The notes: generated by a model not told the origin, from the sequence alone. Positions 1-9,910 are shown, counted from the first letter of the stretch. The stretch is 64,000 nucleotides of DNA from Sipunculus nudus (GCA_026874595.1 JAPPUL010000079.1:2041001-2105000); one strand, 5' to 3'. Numbers and translations: made by a program.

Positions 1-950
1 AATTAAGTTGGCCGCCGTATTTGTAGACCATTGCGCAAGAATAACCAATATCAGTAATATAATTAAAACAATGCCCGTGCCTTCGGCCTGAATAACATTA
101 ATTGGGTTCCAGTCACCTGCAGCCATAAATGAAATTGCGCCAATCACGCCAACCCATGCTTGTGTGAGAGGCAACCTAAGAACTGAGCAATAATAGCTTT
201 TTTGTTTCTTTTATAAAAACTTTTCGCACCAGATTCTGTGTGCAAATAACGGGTTAAATTAGGAATATCCACAGCCAAAGCAGACCAAAAAGACATATTT
301 GTTACAAATAGAATAAAAATGCTAATATCGTCGCTGCCTGCAAAAGTCCAAATATTTACACCTTTCACTTCGGCAACATTTTCTAAAGTATAATACATTC
401 AAATTGAAATCACGATAATGGCGGGGGCTGCAATCGTTGCTAAGCGCTCCACAGCCTTAATGCCCATAGCGGTATTCACAATTTGAACAATGGCAAAAAT
501 AGCATACCAAAATATCCAGCTATCAAAGCCTGTGATGTAATTGACAATACCATTTAATGCGAGGGCCCCCAAATAGGTTTGTATACCAAATCATATCGCA
601 GCAACAATACCACGAGAAACTGATGGTAAATGCGTTCCTACAGTTCCAAAAGGCGCACGCAAAAAGACAGCAAAGCTTAGCCCATGCTCCGTTCCAATAT
701 CTGCGGTAAAAAGCATAACAACTAATGCGAGATTTGCTAAAAAAACTGTTATAGCAACAGTTACTAAATCTAAGCCTGCAATACCTGCGGCACCGATAGA
801 GAATGTCGCAATGATTACAGCCATACATATCCACATCCAAAGATAACCAATGTCAGAAATAGAGCGATGGCTATAAACAACTGGAAGAATGGCTTTTTCA
901 AGTAGATGATTTTTATCAGATTGGATTTTATAACTTTCTTGATTAGACAA
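1..950 (-). pseudogene. NCS1-family nucleobase:cation symporter, broken and running off the window
   Basis: Membrane permease of the NCS1 family (cytosine, uracil, allantoin, hydantoin or thiamine uptake). The reverse strand from a TTG start at 950, preceded by AAGGAG, gives an N-terminus with the family pattern GTEHGLSFAVFLRAPFG followed by FGIQT. The reading is interrupted by an in-frame TGA just before FGIQT (about 588-590), another TGA just upstream of the MYYTLENVAE segment (about 399-401), and a one-base frameshift near 160-170. After that it resumes with LPLTQAWVGVIGA and ends in the family hallmark WSTNTAAN near base 10. The 3' end lies outside the window. Both TGA codons sit where family members could carry Trp, but the frameshift makes simple decay the better reading. 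The substrate cannot be told. Confidence 0.75.
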
Positions 951-1033
951 TTTGAGCTCTCCTTTTTTGTTATGAGGTCAGAGAAAAAATATATTAAGTA
1001 GTAAGATACTATGGGAAATGCATATTGTGAAAT

Positions 1034-1047
1034 TTTTGTATACAAAA
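1034..1047. promoter_or_regulatory. 14-bp perfect palindrome, probable GntR-type operator
   Basis: TTTTGTATACAAAA lies between the divergent permease and GntR/FCD pseudogenes. A second partial copy of its core, TTGTATAC, occurs near 1108. GntR/FCD regulators commonly bind short AT-rich palindromes of this kind beside their own gene, so this is probably the former operator. Binding is inferred. Confidence 0.4.
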
Positions 1048-1302
1048 TACAATTTAAAAGATATATAATGGGCAATTATATACCACTAAACTCTATTATA
1101 GCTGTGTATTGTATACCCGTGGTCTGTTTAGCGGCAGGATTTTAAATGCCTTTTATCAATGCAAGAGCAAATACTGTAGGTTGTCATGACTTCATCATAA
1201 AAGCATAAAGATTTTGCACAAAAAAGATTTCTGTTATATTTTTAAAAGATAATAAAAAGATTATAAGAAGGCTCAATTGTACGGAAATATCCTTAAATTT
1301 TA

Positions 1303-1958
1303 TTGAAGAAGAATTCGAAAAAGCACTTATTTGTGCAATGCCTTTTGGTCGTTTTTGGATTAATGAGCGTATCGCATCGGAATATTATAAGCCGCACAAT
1401 TATAAGAGAGTTGTTGTTCAAACTGCAGCAGCGTATGGTGGTAAGTAAAGATGAACGGTCTCATTGGATTGTTGAGCCCCTTACATCTCAAACACTTCAA
1501 AAGCAATTTCATACAAGATATGCTCTTGAGCCAGAGGCTCTTAAAGAGTTTAGCAACAATATAGATCAGCAATATAATTGCTATCTTTTAAATTTTTTAG
1601 ATGAAGTCATGAATATGGAAACTTTACAACCCGAACAAATTCGAAAGGTTGAATTTGAGTTTCATTATGGCCTTTACCAAAATAATGCCAATAAGCTCCT
1701 TTTAAAAGCATTGCAACAAGCTCAAACATCATTATTCATTAATCAGAAATTTTTTGAAACCGTGGGAATAAAAGATGTAACGCAATCTTTAAATGAGCAT
1801 GCTATCATTTTGAATTTACTCCGCTGGGGGCTGTTGATACGGCATGTGAGACTTTGCGTTTTCATATAAAATCTGCCGCAAATAGAACGCATCAACGCCT
1901 TAAGGCTTTTTCTGTTTTTCCACACCCAGCCTTACCAGACTTTTTAAAAGAGGTATAA
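1303..1958 (+). pseudogene. GntR family (FCD domain) transcriptional regulator, decayed
   Basis: The readable part is the all-helical FCD ligand-binding domain: RYALEPEALKEF, then FEFHYGLYQNNANKLLLKAL. The C-terminal helix, beginning at WGAVDTACETLRFHIKSAA, is in a different frame after about 1828, so there is one frameshift. The N-terminal winged helix is scrambled. The remnant SRTIIRELLFKLQQ resembles the usual recognition helix SRTPIREALFRLQ, but the sequence before it is not in one frame and no clear start or ribosome site remains. It is divergent from the broken permease at 1-950, which it probably once controlled. The ligand is unknown. Confidence 0.6.
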
Positions 1959-2204
1959 AGAAAATAGCCAGAAGAAAATAGATTAGGTTATGATTTTCTC
2001 TTTTTATCCTGACTGTGCTTAAAAGACCTAAAAATTATAGGCTCGCATCCATATGAATGGGGTGCGCTTTCGATTGTCTACATAGATGTTGTCAAATGAA
2101 CCGATTTGAGACGAGCAAAGTTCGTCTGACAACACTTCATTGGAAACGGACCAGCACAAAACATTTACCTCGCATATTTAACATTGTGTGTTAGCATTGC
2201 GAGC

Positions 2205-3378
2205 ATGTATAAAAGAGAGCTTACGCAAAAATCATCAAAAGTCTAAGCCAAAACCCGGCCAGATTGGCAAGACACTTGCACATGAGATTGCCAAAGGGCA
2301 AGCATCCATCTATTTGGACCTTGAGAACCCAGAGGATTTCCAAAAGTTGAAAGACCCCGCCCACTATTTGGAGCTACATGCTGATAAGCTGGTAATTCTT
2401 GATGAAGTTCAACGCTACCCTGATTTATTTATATCGCTGCGGGGTATTATTGATGCCAGACGGCGTGAAGGACGTGGGAATGGCAGCTTTCTGGTGTTAG
2501 GATTGGCGAGCAATGAATTGCTAAAACAAAGCGCTGAAAGCCTGACAGGCCGTATTCATTATTCTGAGATTACAGGCCTAAATCCGTTTGAAATTGAAGA
2601 AACGTCTGGAGAGCTGTTACAAAAACTCTGGATGCGTGATGGCTTTCCTGATAGCTATACTGCTGAAGATGATGGGGCAAGTCACAATTGGCGGCAGAAT
2701 TTTATTCGCACTTATCTGGAACGGGATATTCCTCAGCTTGGGCCAAGGATTCGAGCTACCACGCTGATGCGCTTTTGGAGCATGCTCGCCCATACATAAG
2801 GTGAGCGGCTAAACGCTTCAAAGCTAGCAAGTTCTCTTGGCGTGGAGAGTGTCATCGTCAGTTGATATTTAGACCTTATGGTCGATCTATTATTGGCTTG
2901 CAGGCTAGAGCCTTGGTATGGAAACGTCAAAAAACGATGGGTGAAATCACCCCGCACATATGTGCGGGATAGCGGCCTTGTCCATGCACTGTTGCAAATC
3001 CCCAATTATGAGGCTTTGTTAGGACATCCCATATTCGGCAAAAGCTGGGAGGGATTTGTCATTGACACCATTATCAATGCCTTGCCTTCAAGCGCTAATC
3101 CCTTTTTCTATCGCACATCAGCTGGGGTAGAAATTGATTTGCTGATTGAGTTTGGGCTCGATGATTACAGGGCTATTGAGATCAAAGCAAGCCGTACCCA
3201 GACCCTTAAAAAAGGCTTTCACATGGCCTGTGAGGATTTAAAGGTGAAACAGAAATTTGTTGTTTACACTGGCGATGATAAATTCCCTAGCAGCCACGAT
3301 ACAACTATCCTGTCACGGGCATATTTCATCGAAGAGCTGAAAAAGAAGACGGGTATTTTTTCAAGAGAGTTATATTAA
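2205..3378 (+). pseudogene. AAA ATPase with DUF4143 domain, decayed
   Basis: These proteins have an N-terminal P-loop ATPase and a C-terminal DUF4143 nuclease-like domain; their role is poorly defined. An ATG at 2205 opens MYKRELTQK, but the frame shifts before the P-loop, which survives only as GQIGKT followed by LAHEIAKGQASIYLDLENP. Walker B is LVILDEVQRYPDLF. In-frame stops occur at about 2797-2799 (TAA where Gln is expected before GERLNASK) and about 2863-2865 (TGA where Arg is expected before YLDLMVDLLL). Both fit single C-to-T changes. The DUF4143 end is readable: SWEGFVIDTII, then TSAGVEIDLLIEF and AIEIKASRT. The gene is clearly inactive. Confidence 0.75.
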
Positions 3379-3486
3379 AATTGATGATCTGAACCGGTCT
3401 CCTCTGGCTCATGAAAACTCTTACAACATCGTCGAAACAAGAAATGTGCAAAACGCTTTTTACGGAAACTTTTGAAGGTCCACATT

Positions 3487-4245
3487 TTATTCTTCGTGAA
3501 TGGTTACCTTATGATTTTTGCAGATTGTCAGAAAGTTTTTCACAGGAACTTTATCGGTAAAAAAATGATCAATTTGTGCAATATGTCCAATTCTGACCGG
3601 GGCAAACCTGTTGAATTTTGTCTGATCTGCCACCAGAAAAGTTGTTCTTGAATTTTCAATAATTGCTTGTGAAACCTGAACTTCTCGATAATCATAATCA
3701 AGAAGCGCCCCATCTGGATCAATGGATGACACCCCGATAACAGAATAATCCACTTTGAATTTTTTAATAAAATCTGTTGTGGCTTCACCGATGATGCCAC
3801 CATCCTGCCGTCTTAAAACGCCACCGGCAATAATCAATTCACAAGAATTATTCTGGGCCAGAATATTAACAACATTTATATTATTAGTAATCACCAGCAA
3901 ATTTTTATGATGAAGCAGGGCTTTGGCCACAGCTTCCGTGGTGGTGCCAATATTTATAAAAAGCGATGCATTATCCGGGATAAGTGATGCGGCAATCTGG
4001 CCGATTTTTTTCTTTGCATCAGATGCGATATTTCGTCGTTGTTCATATCCCACATTTTCAACCCCGGATTCTAAAAAGGCCCCACCATGAACCCGGGTCA
4101 GATAATTCGCATCGCAAAGTTCGTTTAAATCTTTGCGAATGGTTTGTGCGGTGACATTAAAATGGTCTGTTAATTCATCGACATTCACACGCCCTGTGGT
4201 TTTTGCGATGTCAAGAATGGCTTGTTGACGAAGAGATAAAATCAT
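3487..4245 (-). CDS. glpR: DeoR-family glycerol-3-phosphate regulon repressor GlpR
   Basis: A 252-residue DeoR-type repressor. The N-terminal helix-turn-helix reads VNVDELTDHFNVTAQTIRKDLNEL (about residues 20-43), followed by a glycine-rich turn HGGAF. The C-terminal sugar-phosphate sensor domain carries SLFINIGTTTEAVAKAL and the conserved DYSVIGVSSIDPDGALLDYD, with VADQTKF near the end, all typical of GlpR. It is divergent from glpD across 205 bp, so it very likely represses the glp operon and is induced by glycerol-3-phosphate, as known for the family. The frame is intact and of normal length. Assignment as GlpR rather than another DeoR member rests mainly on its position. Confidence 0.9.
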   Translation of the reverse strand: MILSLRQQAILDIAKTTGRVNVDELTDHFNVTAQTIRKDLNELCDANYLTRVHGGAFLESGVENVGYEQRRNIASDAKKKIGQIAASLIPDNASLFINIGTTTEAVAKALLHHKNLLVITNNINVVNILAQNNSCELIIAGGVLRRQDGGIIGEATTDFIKKFKVDYSVIGVSSIDPDGALLDYDYREVQVSQAIIENSRTTFLVADQTKFNRFAPVRIGHIAQIDHFFTDKVPVKNFLTICKNHKVTIHEE

Positions 4246-4450
4246 AACCCAAACAATTTAATAACTTTTTCAGAATAATAACACAGCCATCACCATATAA
4301 GCAATCATTCTTTTCTCAATAAAAAATGAAAAATGAAAAATAAAGCATGAAATATATTGACAAAATAATAAAAAACGAATTTATTTACATAAATATCGAA
4401 TATAATTTGTGAGTTAAGCAGAAAATGAAAATTCATTTTGATATAACTTT
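4246..4450. promoter_or_regulatory. Divergent glpR-glpD promoter and operator region
   Basis: This AT-rich spacer separates glpR and glpD. A TTGACA box at 4357-4362 is followed 17 bp later by TTTATT, a weak -10 match. TATAAT occurs at 4401-4406. Two related direct repeats, CGAATTTATT (4376-4385) and CGAATATAAT (4397-4406), are 21 bp apart, two helical turns, and overlap the likely promoter of glpD. DeoR repressors often bind such repeats, so this is a candidate GlpR operator. The promoter boxes are seen; the binding is inferred. Confidence 0.45.
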
Positions 4451-6031
4451 ATGACCTATAGTTTGAAACATATGACAAAAAAAACTTTTTCTTCTGATGA
4501 AAATTTATATGATCTTCTAGTGATTGGTGGTGGCATTAACGGGGTAGGGATTGCCCGGGATGCAACACTTCGAGGGCTGAAGACAGTGTTATGTGACAAA
4601 GGAACGCTTGCGGGGGGCACCTCTTCAGCCAGTACAAAACTTATTCACGGGGGGCTTCGTTATCTGGAACAACTTGAATTTTTTCTTGTCAAAGAAGCTT
4701 TGTCAGAACGGGAAATATTGTTAAAAATAGCGCCTCATTTAATTTATCCGCTTCGGTTTTTACTTCCTTTATCAAATGATCTTCGCCCGCGATGGTTTGT
4801 TCGTTTAGGGCTTTTTATCTATGACCATTTAAGCAAAAGAAATCATTTAAGCAAAAGAAACCATTTGCCCGGCACCAGTAAAGCAAATCTTTCAAAGCCT
4901 CCTTTTAATGATGTTTTAATCAAGCGCTATCAAACAGCTTATGAATATTCAGATTGCTGGGTCGATGATGCCCGCCTTGTGATTTTAAACGCCCGGGATG
5001 CCGCCGATAAAGGGGCTGATATTCTGATAAAAACCAAATTTATCGGGGCAGAAGAAAAGGAAGATCACTGGCTGGTTTCGCTTGAAGATATGGTGTTGAA
5101 CAAAAAAATAACCATCAAAGCCAAAGCCGTTATCAATGCGGCGGGCCCCTGGGTGTCGTCTGTTGCCAAACAGGCCACCGGAACAGATTTCAGCAAAAGA
5201 ATAAGAAATGTCCGGGGCAGTCACATTATCGTGCCAAAATTATTTTCCCATGACCGGGCCTATCTTTTCCAAAATCCGGACAAACGCATTTTTTTCGCCA
5301 TTCCCTATGAACAAAATTTGACATTGATTGGCACAACAGATGAAGACCATCAGGGGGATCTGGATGATGTGCATATCCAGAATGCGGAAACAGACTATTT
5401 GCTGGAAAGTGCCCGAAGATATTTTGCAAAAGACATTCAGCCCCATGATATTATCTGGAGCTATTCCGGAATTCGCCCTTTGTTTAGCGAAAAAGGAACT
5501 GAAAAAGCGCAGGAAACTAGCCGTGGCTACGAATTTAAGCTTGAAGGCCGCCGACATCCTTTTTTGCATGTTTTTGGGGGAAAAATCACAACCTATCGTA
5601 CTCTGGCAATCGCAGCCTTAAAGAAACTGGGCGCTTATTTCCCCGAAATGAAAGCCAGCACAACGGACAAAATTCCCTTGCCCGGTGGTGATTTTCATTC
5701 GGAAAATTTTAATGATCTGATGACAAATTTAAGGGAACAATATCCCTTTATTGATGAAAAATGGGCCTTCCGGTTATTAAGGTCTTATGGAAAAGACTGC
5801 ATCCGTTTTTTAGGAAACGCCAAGACAAAAAAAGATTTAGGATTATTTTTTGGAAGCAATTTATTTCAATCCGAAGTAGAATATCTTATAAAATACGAAT
5901 GGGCACGTTCATTGGATGATCTTTTATGGCGCCGAAGTAAACTTGGCTTACATTTAACATCGAATGAAAAACAACAATTAGAAGATTGGTTAACGAAACA
6001 AAATAAGATGTCGGATGGTGCTTTAAAATGA
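4451..6031 (+). CDS. glpD: Aerobic glycerol-3-phosphate dehydrogenase GlpD
   Basis: This FAD-dependent membrane-associated enzyme oxidises glycerol-3-phosphate to dihydroxyacetone phosphate and passes electrons to quinone. The FAD-binding Rossmann motif is LVIGGGINGVGIARDA (about residues 23-38). It is followed by GGTSSASTKLIHGGLRYLE, then IGTTDEDHQGDLDD and YSGIRPL, all GlpD hallmarks. Its 526 residues are normal for the family. Translation could start at 4451 or at the ATG at 4472; the motif lies downstream of both. The stop overlaps the glpS start (ATGA), which suggests translational coupling. A duplicated 18-bp unit adds LSKRNH twice in a surface loop. Confidence 0.95.
   Translation: MTYSLKHMTKKTFSSDENLYDLLVIGGGINGVGIARDATLRGLKTVLCDKGTLAGGTSSASTKLIHGGLRYLEQLEFFLVKEALSEREILLKIAPHLIYPLRFLLPLSNDLRPRWFVRLGLFIYDHLSKRNHLSKRNHLPGTSKANLSKPPFNDVLIKRYQTAYEYSDCWVDDARLVILNARDAADKGADILIKTKFIGAEEKEDHWLVSLEDMVLNKKITIKAKAVINAAGPWVSSVAKQATGTDFSKRIRNVRGSHIIVPKLFSHDRAYLFQNPDKRIFFAIPYEQNLTLIGTTDEDHQGDLDDVHIQNAETDYLLESARRYFAKDIQPHDIIWSYSGIRPLFSEKGTEKAQETSRGYEFKLEGRRHPFLHVFGGKITTYRTLAIAALKKLGAYFPEMKASTTDKIPLPGGDFHSENFNDLMTNLREQYPFIDEKWAFRLLRSYGKDCIRFLGNAKTKKDLGLFFGSNLFQSEVEYLIKYEWARSLDDLLWRRSKLGLHLTSNEKQQLEDWLTKQNKMSDGALK
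4826..4861 (+). repeat. 18-bp tandem duplication inside glpD
   Basis: Two adjacent copies of an 18-bp unit (4826-4843 and 4844-4861, one mismatch at the last base) encode the repeated hexapeptide HLSKRN in frame. The insertion keeps the frame, so glpD should remain functional. Confidence 0.9.
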
Positions 6032-7143
6032 GTTTAGAATTAAGAGATATTTCTTTTTCGTCTGAAAAAGAAACCTATATATACCCGACAAATTTATTAC
6101 TTAAAGGGGGAAGCCTGAATATATTGCTGGGCCCAACATTATCTGGCAAAACGTCATTGATGCGTCTGATGGTGGGGCTGGATCCCCCGGATAATGGCAA
6201 CATTTTCTGGAACGGAGAAAATGTAACTAGAAAATCTGTTCGAAAACGCAATGTGGCAATGGTCTATCAACAATTTATCAATTATCCGTCATTATCGGTT
6301 TATGAAAATATTGCATCCCCTTTAAGGCTTTTGAAAACTCCCACATCAGAGATTGATCAAAAAGTTAAATCAGTTGCCGAACTTATGAAATTATCCAAAC
6401 TGCTTGATCGCAAACCACTTAAATTGTCAGGTGGACAACAACAACGGGTTGCGCTTGCCCGGGCTTTAGTGAAAGAAGCAGACCTTGTTTTGCTGGATGA
6501 ACCGCTGGCCAATCTTGATTATAAATTAAGGGAAGAACTCAGGTCCGAAATTCCTCAGATTTTTTCAGAAACCGGATCTGTTTTTGTTTATGCCACCACA
6601 GAAGCATCCGACGCTTTATTATTGGGGGGGAATACGGCTTGTTTGCATGAAGGAAAAATTGTTCAGTATGACGAAACACTTAAACTGTATCATCATCCTG
6701 TTAATTTAGCGGCCGCACGCGTTTTTTCCGATCCGCCGCTGAATATTTTGCCCGTGATTAGAACGGATGAAGCCCTTCAAATCGGTGATAATTTGTCTGT
6801 TTCGTTGAATGACTATGTCCGGAAAATTTCAAATGGTCGTTATTTTCTGGCCTTCAGACCCATTAAATTATCACCTTATAAAAATCCGGAAAAGAAAGAT
6901 ATCATTGAATTTAAAGGGGTGGTTGATGTGGCGGAAATCACAGGATCAGAAACCATTATTCATCTGAAATTTGGTCAGGAATCTTTAGTGTCGATGGTGC
7001 ATGGTGTTTATAAAACCCAGATTAATCAGGCGTTAAGTTTTTATCTGGACCTTAAAAACGCATATATTTTTGACCCAGAAGAAAAACTTGTTCTATCCCC
7101 CGAAATCCTTCAGGAGCGTGAGCATGGCTACAATCCATCTTAA
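6028..7143 (+). CDS. glpS: Glycerol ABC importer ATPase GlpS
   Basis: One of two ATPase subunits of the GlpSTPQV glycerol importer. Walker A is GPTLSGKTSLM (about residues 34-44), the signature is [15 protein letters not shown], and Walker B is DLVLLDEPLANLD. The usual switch-histidine segment is replaced by VYATTEASDALLLGG, which is also seen in known GlpS proteins, so this subunit probably lacks the catalytic His. A C-terminal TOBE-like regulatory region follows. At 371 residues the length is normal. It overlaps glpD by 4 bp and glpT by 20 bp, so the three are clearly co-translated. Confidence 0.92.
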   Translation: MSLELRDISFSSEKETYIYPTNLLLKGGSLNILLGPTLSGKTSLMRLMVGLDPPDNGNIFWNGENVTRKSVRKRNVAMVYQQFINYPSLSVYENIASPLRLLKTPTSEIDQKVKSVAELMKLSKLLDRKPLKLSGGQQQRVALARALVKEADLVLLDEPLANLDYKLREELRSEIPQIFSETGSVFVYATTEASDALLLGGNTACLHEGKIVQYDETLKLYHHPVNLAAARVFSDPPLNILPVIRTDEALQIGDNLSVSLNDYVRKISNGRYFLAFRPIKLSPYKNPEKKDIIEFKGVVDVAEITGSETIIHLKFGQESLVSMVHGVYKTQINQALSFYLDLKNAYIFDPEEKLVLSPEILQEREHGYNPS

Positions 7144-8209
7144 AGAGCTGGCGCATAGCTATCATCCAAATCCCAAAACACCAGAAGATTACGCATTAAA
7201 ACGTCTGGATCATATCTGGGAAGATGGTAAGGCTTATGCACTTTTAGGGCCATCGGGCTGTGGCAAAACAACCCTGTTAAATATCATATCCGGTTTGATT
7301 ACCCCCACTCAGGGACAGGTATTGTTTGATGATCTGGATATTACACATTTGCCAACAGAAAGACGACATATTGCACAGGTTTTTCAATTCCCGGTGATCT
7401 ATGATACCATGACGGTTTATGACAATCTGGCGTTTCCGTTAAAAAACCTGAGACATGATAAAGAAACCATCCATAGACGTGTGATTCATCTTGCCGAGAT
7501 TCTTGAACTTGAAACATTGCTTTATAAAAAGGCCAAAACCTTAACAGCCGATACCAAGCAAAAAATATCTTTGGGGCGTGGACTGGTGCGACAAAGTGTG
7601 TCCGCAATTTTATTTGATGAACCTTTAACCGTGATTGACCCGAAAATGAAATGGGAATTGCGCCGGCAATTGAAATTTCTGCACCAGCAACTTGGCCAAA
7701 CGATGATCTATGTGACCCATGATCAGAGCGAAGCTTTGACTTTTGCAGATCAGATCGTGGTGATGCATGACGGGGACGTGGTGCAAATTGGAAGTTCAGA
7801 AGAGTTATTCAAATGCCCACAGCATACATTTGTTGGTTATTTTATTGGCAGCCCCGGTATGAATATTTTACCGGTTAAGCTTGATCAGAATCAGGTTATC
7901 ATCAATGATTTTATTTTACCGCTTAAAGGGAAATATGCGTCCCGTTATCAGGATAATATTGAACTTGGAATCCGGCCAGAATTTGTCACGTTATCAAATG
8001 ACAAACAAGACGGACTGCCCATTCGGATTAAGCGGATTGAAAATATTGGAAATCAGACAATCGTCCGGACAGATTACAACGGACAAGAAATAAATGTTGT
8101 TATTCCTGATGGCCATGCAATTAATGGAAATGCCCGTTTTATCAAATTTAATCCGGATGATATTAATCTTTATCACAAAGGCTGGATCCTTGAAAAGGAG
8201 GTCGGTTAG
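7124..8209 (+). CDS. glpT: Glycerol ABC importer ATPase GlpT
   Basis: The second ATPase subunit of the glycerol importer (not the E. coli GlpT antiporter). The start at 7124 is preferred because it has an AGGAG site and opens MATIHLKELAHSY; it overlaps glpS by 20 bp. Walker A is GPSGCGKTTLLN. The ABC signature is degenerate (LTADTKQKISLGRGL), Walker B is AILFDEPLTVID, and the switch His is present in IYVTHDQSEAL. With GlpS it should form an asymmetric heterodimer: GlpS supplies the good signature and GlpT the catalytic His. 361 residues, with a C-terminal TOBE-like domain. Confidence 0.92.
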   Translation: MATIHLKELAHSYHPNPKTPEDYALKRLDHIWEDGKAYALLGPSGCGKTTLLNIISGLITPTQGQVLFDDLDITHLPTERRHIAQVFQFPVIYDTMTVYDNLAFPLKNLRHDKETIHRRVIHLAEILELETLLYKKAKTLTADTKQKISLGRGLVRQSVSAILFDEPLTVIDPKMKWELRRQLKFLHQQLGQTMIYVTHDQSEALTFADQIVVMHDGDVVQIGSSEELFKCPQHTFVGYFIGSPGMNILPVKLDQNQVIINDFILPLKGKYASRYQDNIELGIRPEFVTLSNDKQDGLPIRIKRIENIGNQTIVRTDYNGQEINVVIPDGHAINGNARFIKFNPDDINLYHKGWILEKEVG

Positions 8210-9079
8210 ATGATAAAGAAACAAAATAATCGTGCCTGGTTTCTGGTATTGCCGGTTTTAATCATGGTGGCCTTCAGTGCGGTGATACCTATGATGACAG
8301 TTGTGAATTATTCCGTTCAGGATACATTTGGAAACAATCAGTTTTTCTGGGCCGGGCTTGAATGGTATGAAGAAATTATAACCTCTTCACGGTTTCACAA
8401 TGCTTTGTTACGGCAATTTATTTTCAGTGGGACGATTTTGTTAATTGAAATACCGCTTGGGATTATTATCGCATTGAATATGCCAAAAGCGGGCATTAGA
8501 GTGTCATTTTATCTGGTGATTATGGCGCTGCCATTATTAATCCCCTGGAATGTGGTGGGAACGATCTGGCAGATTTTTAGCCGGGTTGATATCGGCCTTT
8601 TAGGAAAAGCCACTGAATGGCTTGGGCTTGATTATAATTATACCATTGACCCTTTTTCTGCCTGGATTACGGTTGTGATTATGGATGTCTGGCACTGGAC
8701 ATCACTTGTGGCGTTGTTGTGTTATGCTGGTTTGCAGTCTATTCCGGATGCTTATTATCAGGCAGCAAAAATTGATGGTGCCAGCCGCTGGGCGGTGTTC
8801 CGCTATATCCAGCTGCCGAAGATGCATCATGTGTTATTGATCGCAGTTTTATTAAGATTTATGGATAGCTTCATGGTTTATACCGAACCTTTTGTGGTAA
8901 CAGGTGGTGGCCCCGGTGATACCACAACATTCTTATCAATTGATCTTGTTAAAATGGCCATTGGTCAGTTTGATCTGGGCCCTGCAGCAGCCTTTTCTAT
9001 TATTTATTTTCTCATTATTTTACTGTTGTCCTGGGTCTTTTATACGATAATGACCCATCACCGGGAAGGAGAAAGCTGA
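8210..9079 (+). CDS. glpP: Glycerol ABC importer permease GlpP
   Basis: Inner-membrane permease of the MalF/UgpA type, 289 residues with about six hydrophobic segments. The coupling-helix EAA motif is seen as YYQAAKIDGASRWAVFRYIQLPKM. The end TGGGPGDTTTFLSIDL is typical of sugar and polyol permeases of this class. It starts at the base after the glpT stop and its stop overlaps the start of glpQ by one base (TGATG), so the genes are translated as one unit. Confidence 0.92.
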   Translation: MIKKQNNRAWFLVLPVLIMVAFSAVIPMMTVVNYSVQDTFGNNQFFWAGLEWYEEIITSSRFHNALLRQFIFSGTILLIEIPLGIIIALNMPKAGIRVSFYLVIMALPLLIPWNVVGTIWQIFSRVDIGLLGKATEWLGLDYNYTIDPFSAWITVVIMDVWHWTSLVALLCYAGLQSIPDAYYQAAKIDGASRWAVFRYIQLPKMHHVLLIAVLLRFMDSFMVYTEPFVVTGGGPGDTTTFLSIDLVKMAIGQFDLGPAAAFSIIYFLIILLLSWVFYTIMTHHREGES

Positions 9080-9897
9080 TGATCAAAAATAAATTTATTC
9101 CTGATAAAAGCTTTTTTATCATGCTTATGTATCTGATTTTCCTGATGCTGCCCATATACTGGCTGGTGAATATGAGCCTTAAAACAAACGAAGAAATTCT
9201 GTCGGGATTCAGTTTATGGCCGGAAAATTTAACCTTTGCGAATTATCTGGTTATTTTTACAGACCAAAGCTGGTATTCAGGGTATATCAATTCGACTATT
9301 TATGTGACCATCAATACAGTCCTGTCGGTATTTTTCGCATTACCCGCAGCTTATGCTTTTTCAAGGTACCGTTTTTTAGGGGACAAGCATTTGTTTTTCT
9401 GGCTTCTGACCAATCGGATGGCGCCGCCCGCTGTTTTTGCGCTTCCGTTTTTTCAGCTTTATAGTTCTGTTGGGTTATTTGATACCCATATTGCTGTGGC
9501 GCTGGCCCATACGTTATTTAATATTCCGCTGGCGGTCTGGATTCTGGAAGGCTTTATGTCAGGGGTTCCAAAAGAAATTGACGAAACGGCTTATATTGAT
9601 GGCTATAGTTTTCCCCGGTTTTTTACCAAAATATTCATGCCCCTGATTGCGTCTGGTATCGGGGTGACTGCTTTTTTCTGTTTTATGTTTTCATGGGTGG
9701 AACTGCTTCTGGCCCGAACATTAACATCAGTCGCGGCAAAACCAATTTCAGCCACAATGACCCGAACGGTTTCGGCATCTGGTCTTGACTGGGGTGTGCT
9801 GGCAGCAGCCGGGGTTTTAACGTTAATTCCAGGCGCATTGGTGATCTGGTTTGTCAGAAATCATATCGCCCGTGGTTTTGCCCTTGGACGGGTATAG
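9079..9897 (+). CDS. glpQ: Glycerol ABC importer permease GlpQ
   Basis: The second membrane subunit of the glycerol importer, MalG/UgpE type, 272 residues. The N-terminus has one hydrophobic helix, and FALPAAYAFSRYRFLG marks the start of the core domain. The EAA loop reads VPKEIDETAYIDGYSFPRFFTKIFMPLI. It is partner to GlpP and should form the heterodimeric channel. The name GlpQ here follows the ABC operon nomenclature and is unrelated to the phosphodiesterase of the same name. Confidence 0.92.
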   Translation: MIKNKFIPDKSFFIMLMYLIFLMLPIYWLVNMSLKTNEEILSGFSLWPENLTFANYLVIFTDQSWYSGYINSTIYVTINTVLSVFFALPAAYAFSRYRFLGDKHLFFWLLTNRMAPPAVFALPFFQLYSSVGLFDTHIAVALAHTLFNIPLAVWILEGFMSGVPKEIDETAYIDGYSFPRFFTKIFMPLIASGIGVTAFFCFMFSWVELLLARTLTSVAAKPISATMTRTVSASGLDWGVLAAAGVLTLIPGALVIWFVRNHIARGFALGRV

Positions 9898-9910
9898 GAA
9901 GGAAGGAAAA

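Noticed and set aside
395-592. Two in-frame TGA codons of the NCS1 permease stand where Trp would fit, suggesting TGA read as Trp.
   Set aside because: The same gene has a frameshift, glpD, glpP and the GDPD-like gene end in TGA at normal positions, intact genes use TGG for Trp, and TGA in other broken genes replaces Arg or Ser.
591-840. Cys-rich reverse-strand ORF at 523-840.
   Set aside because: It overlaps the permease in another frame and has composition expected of a shadow frame.
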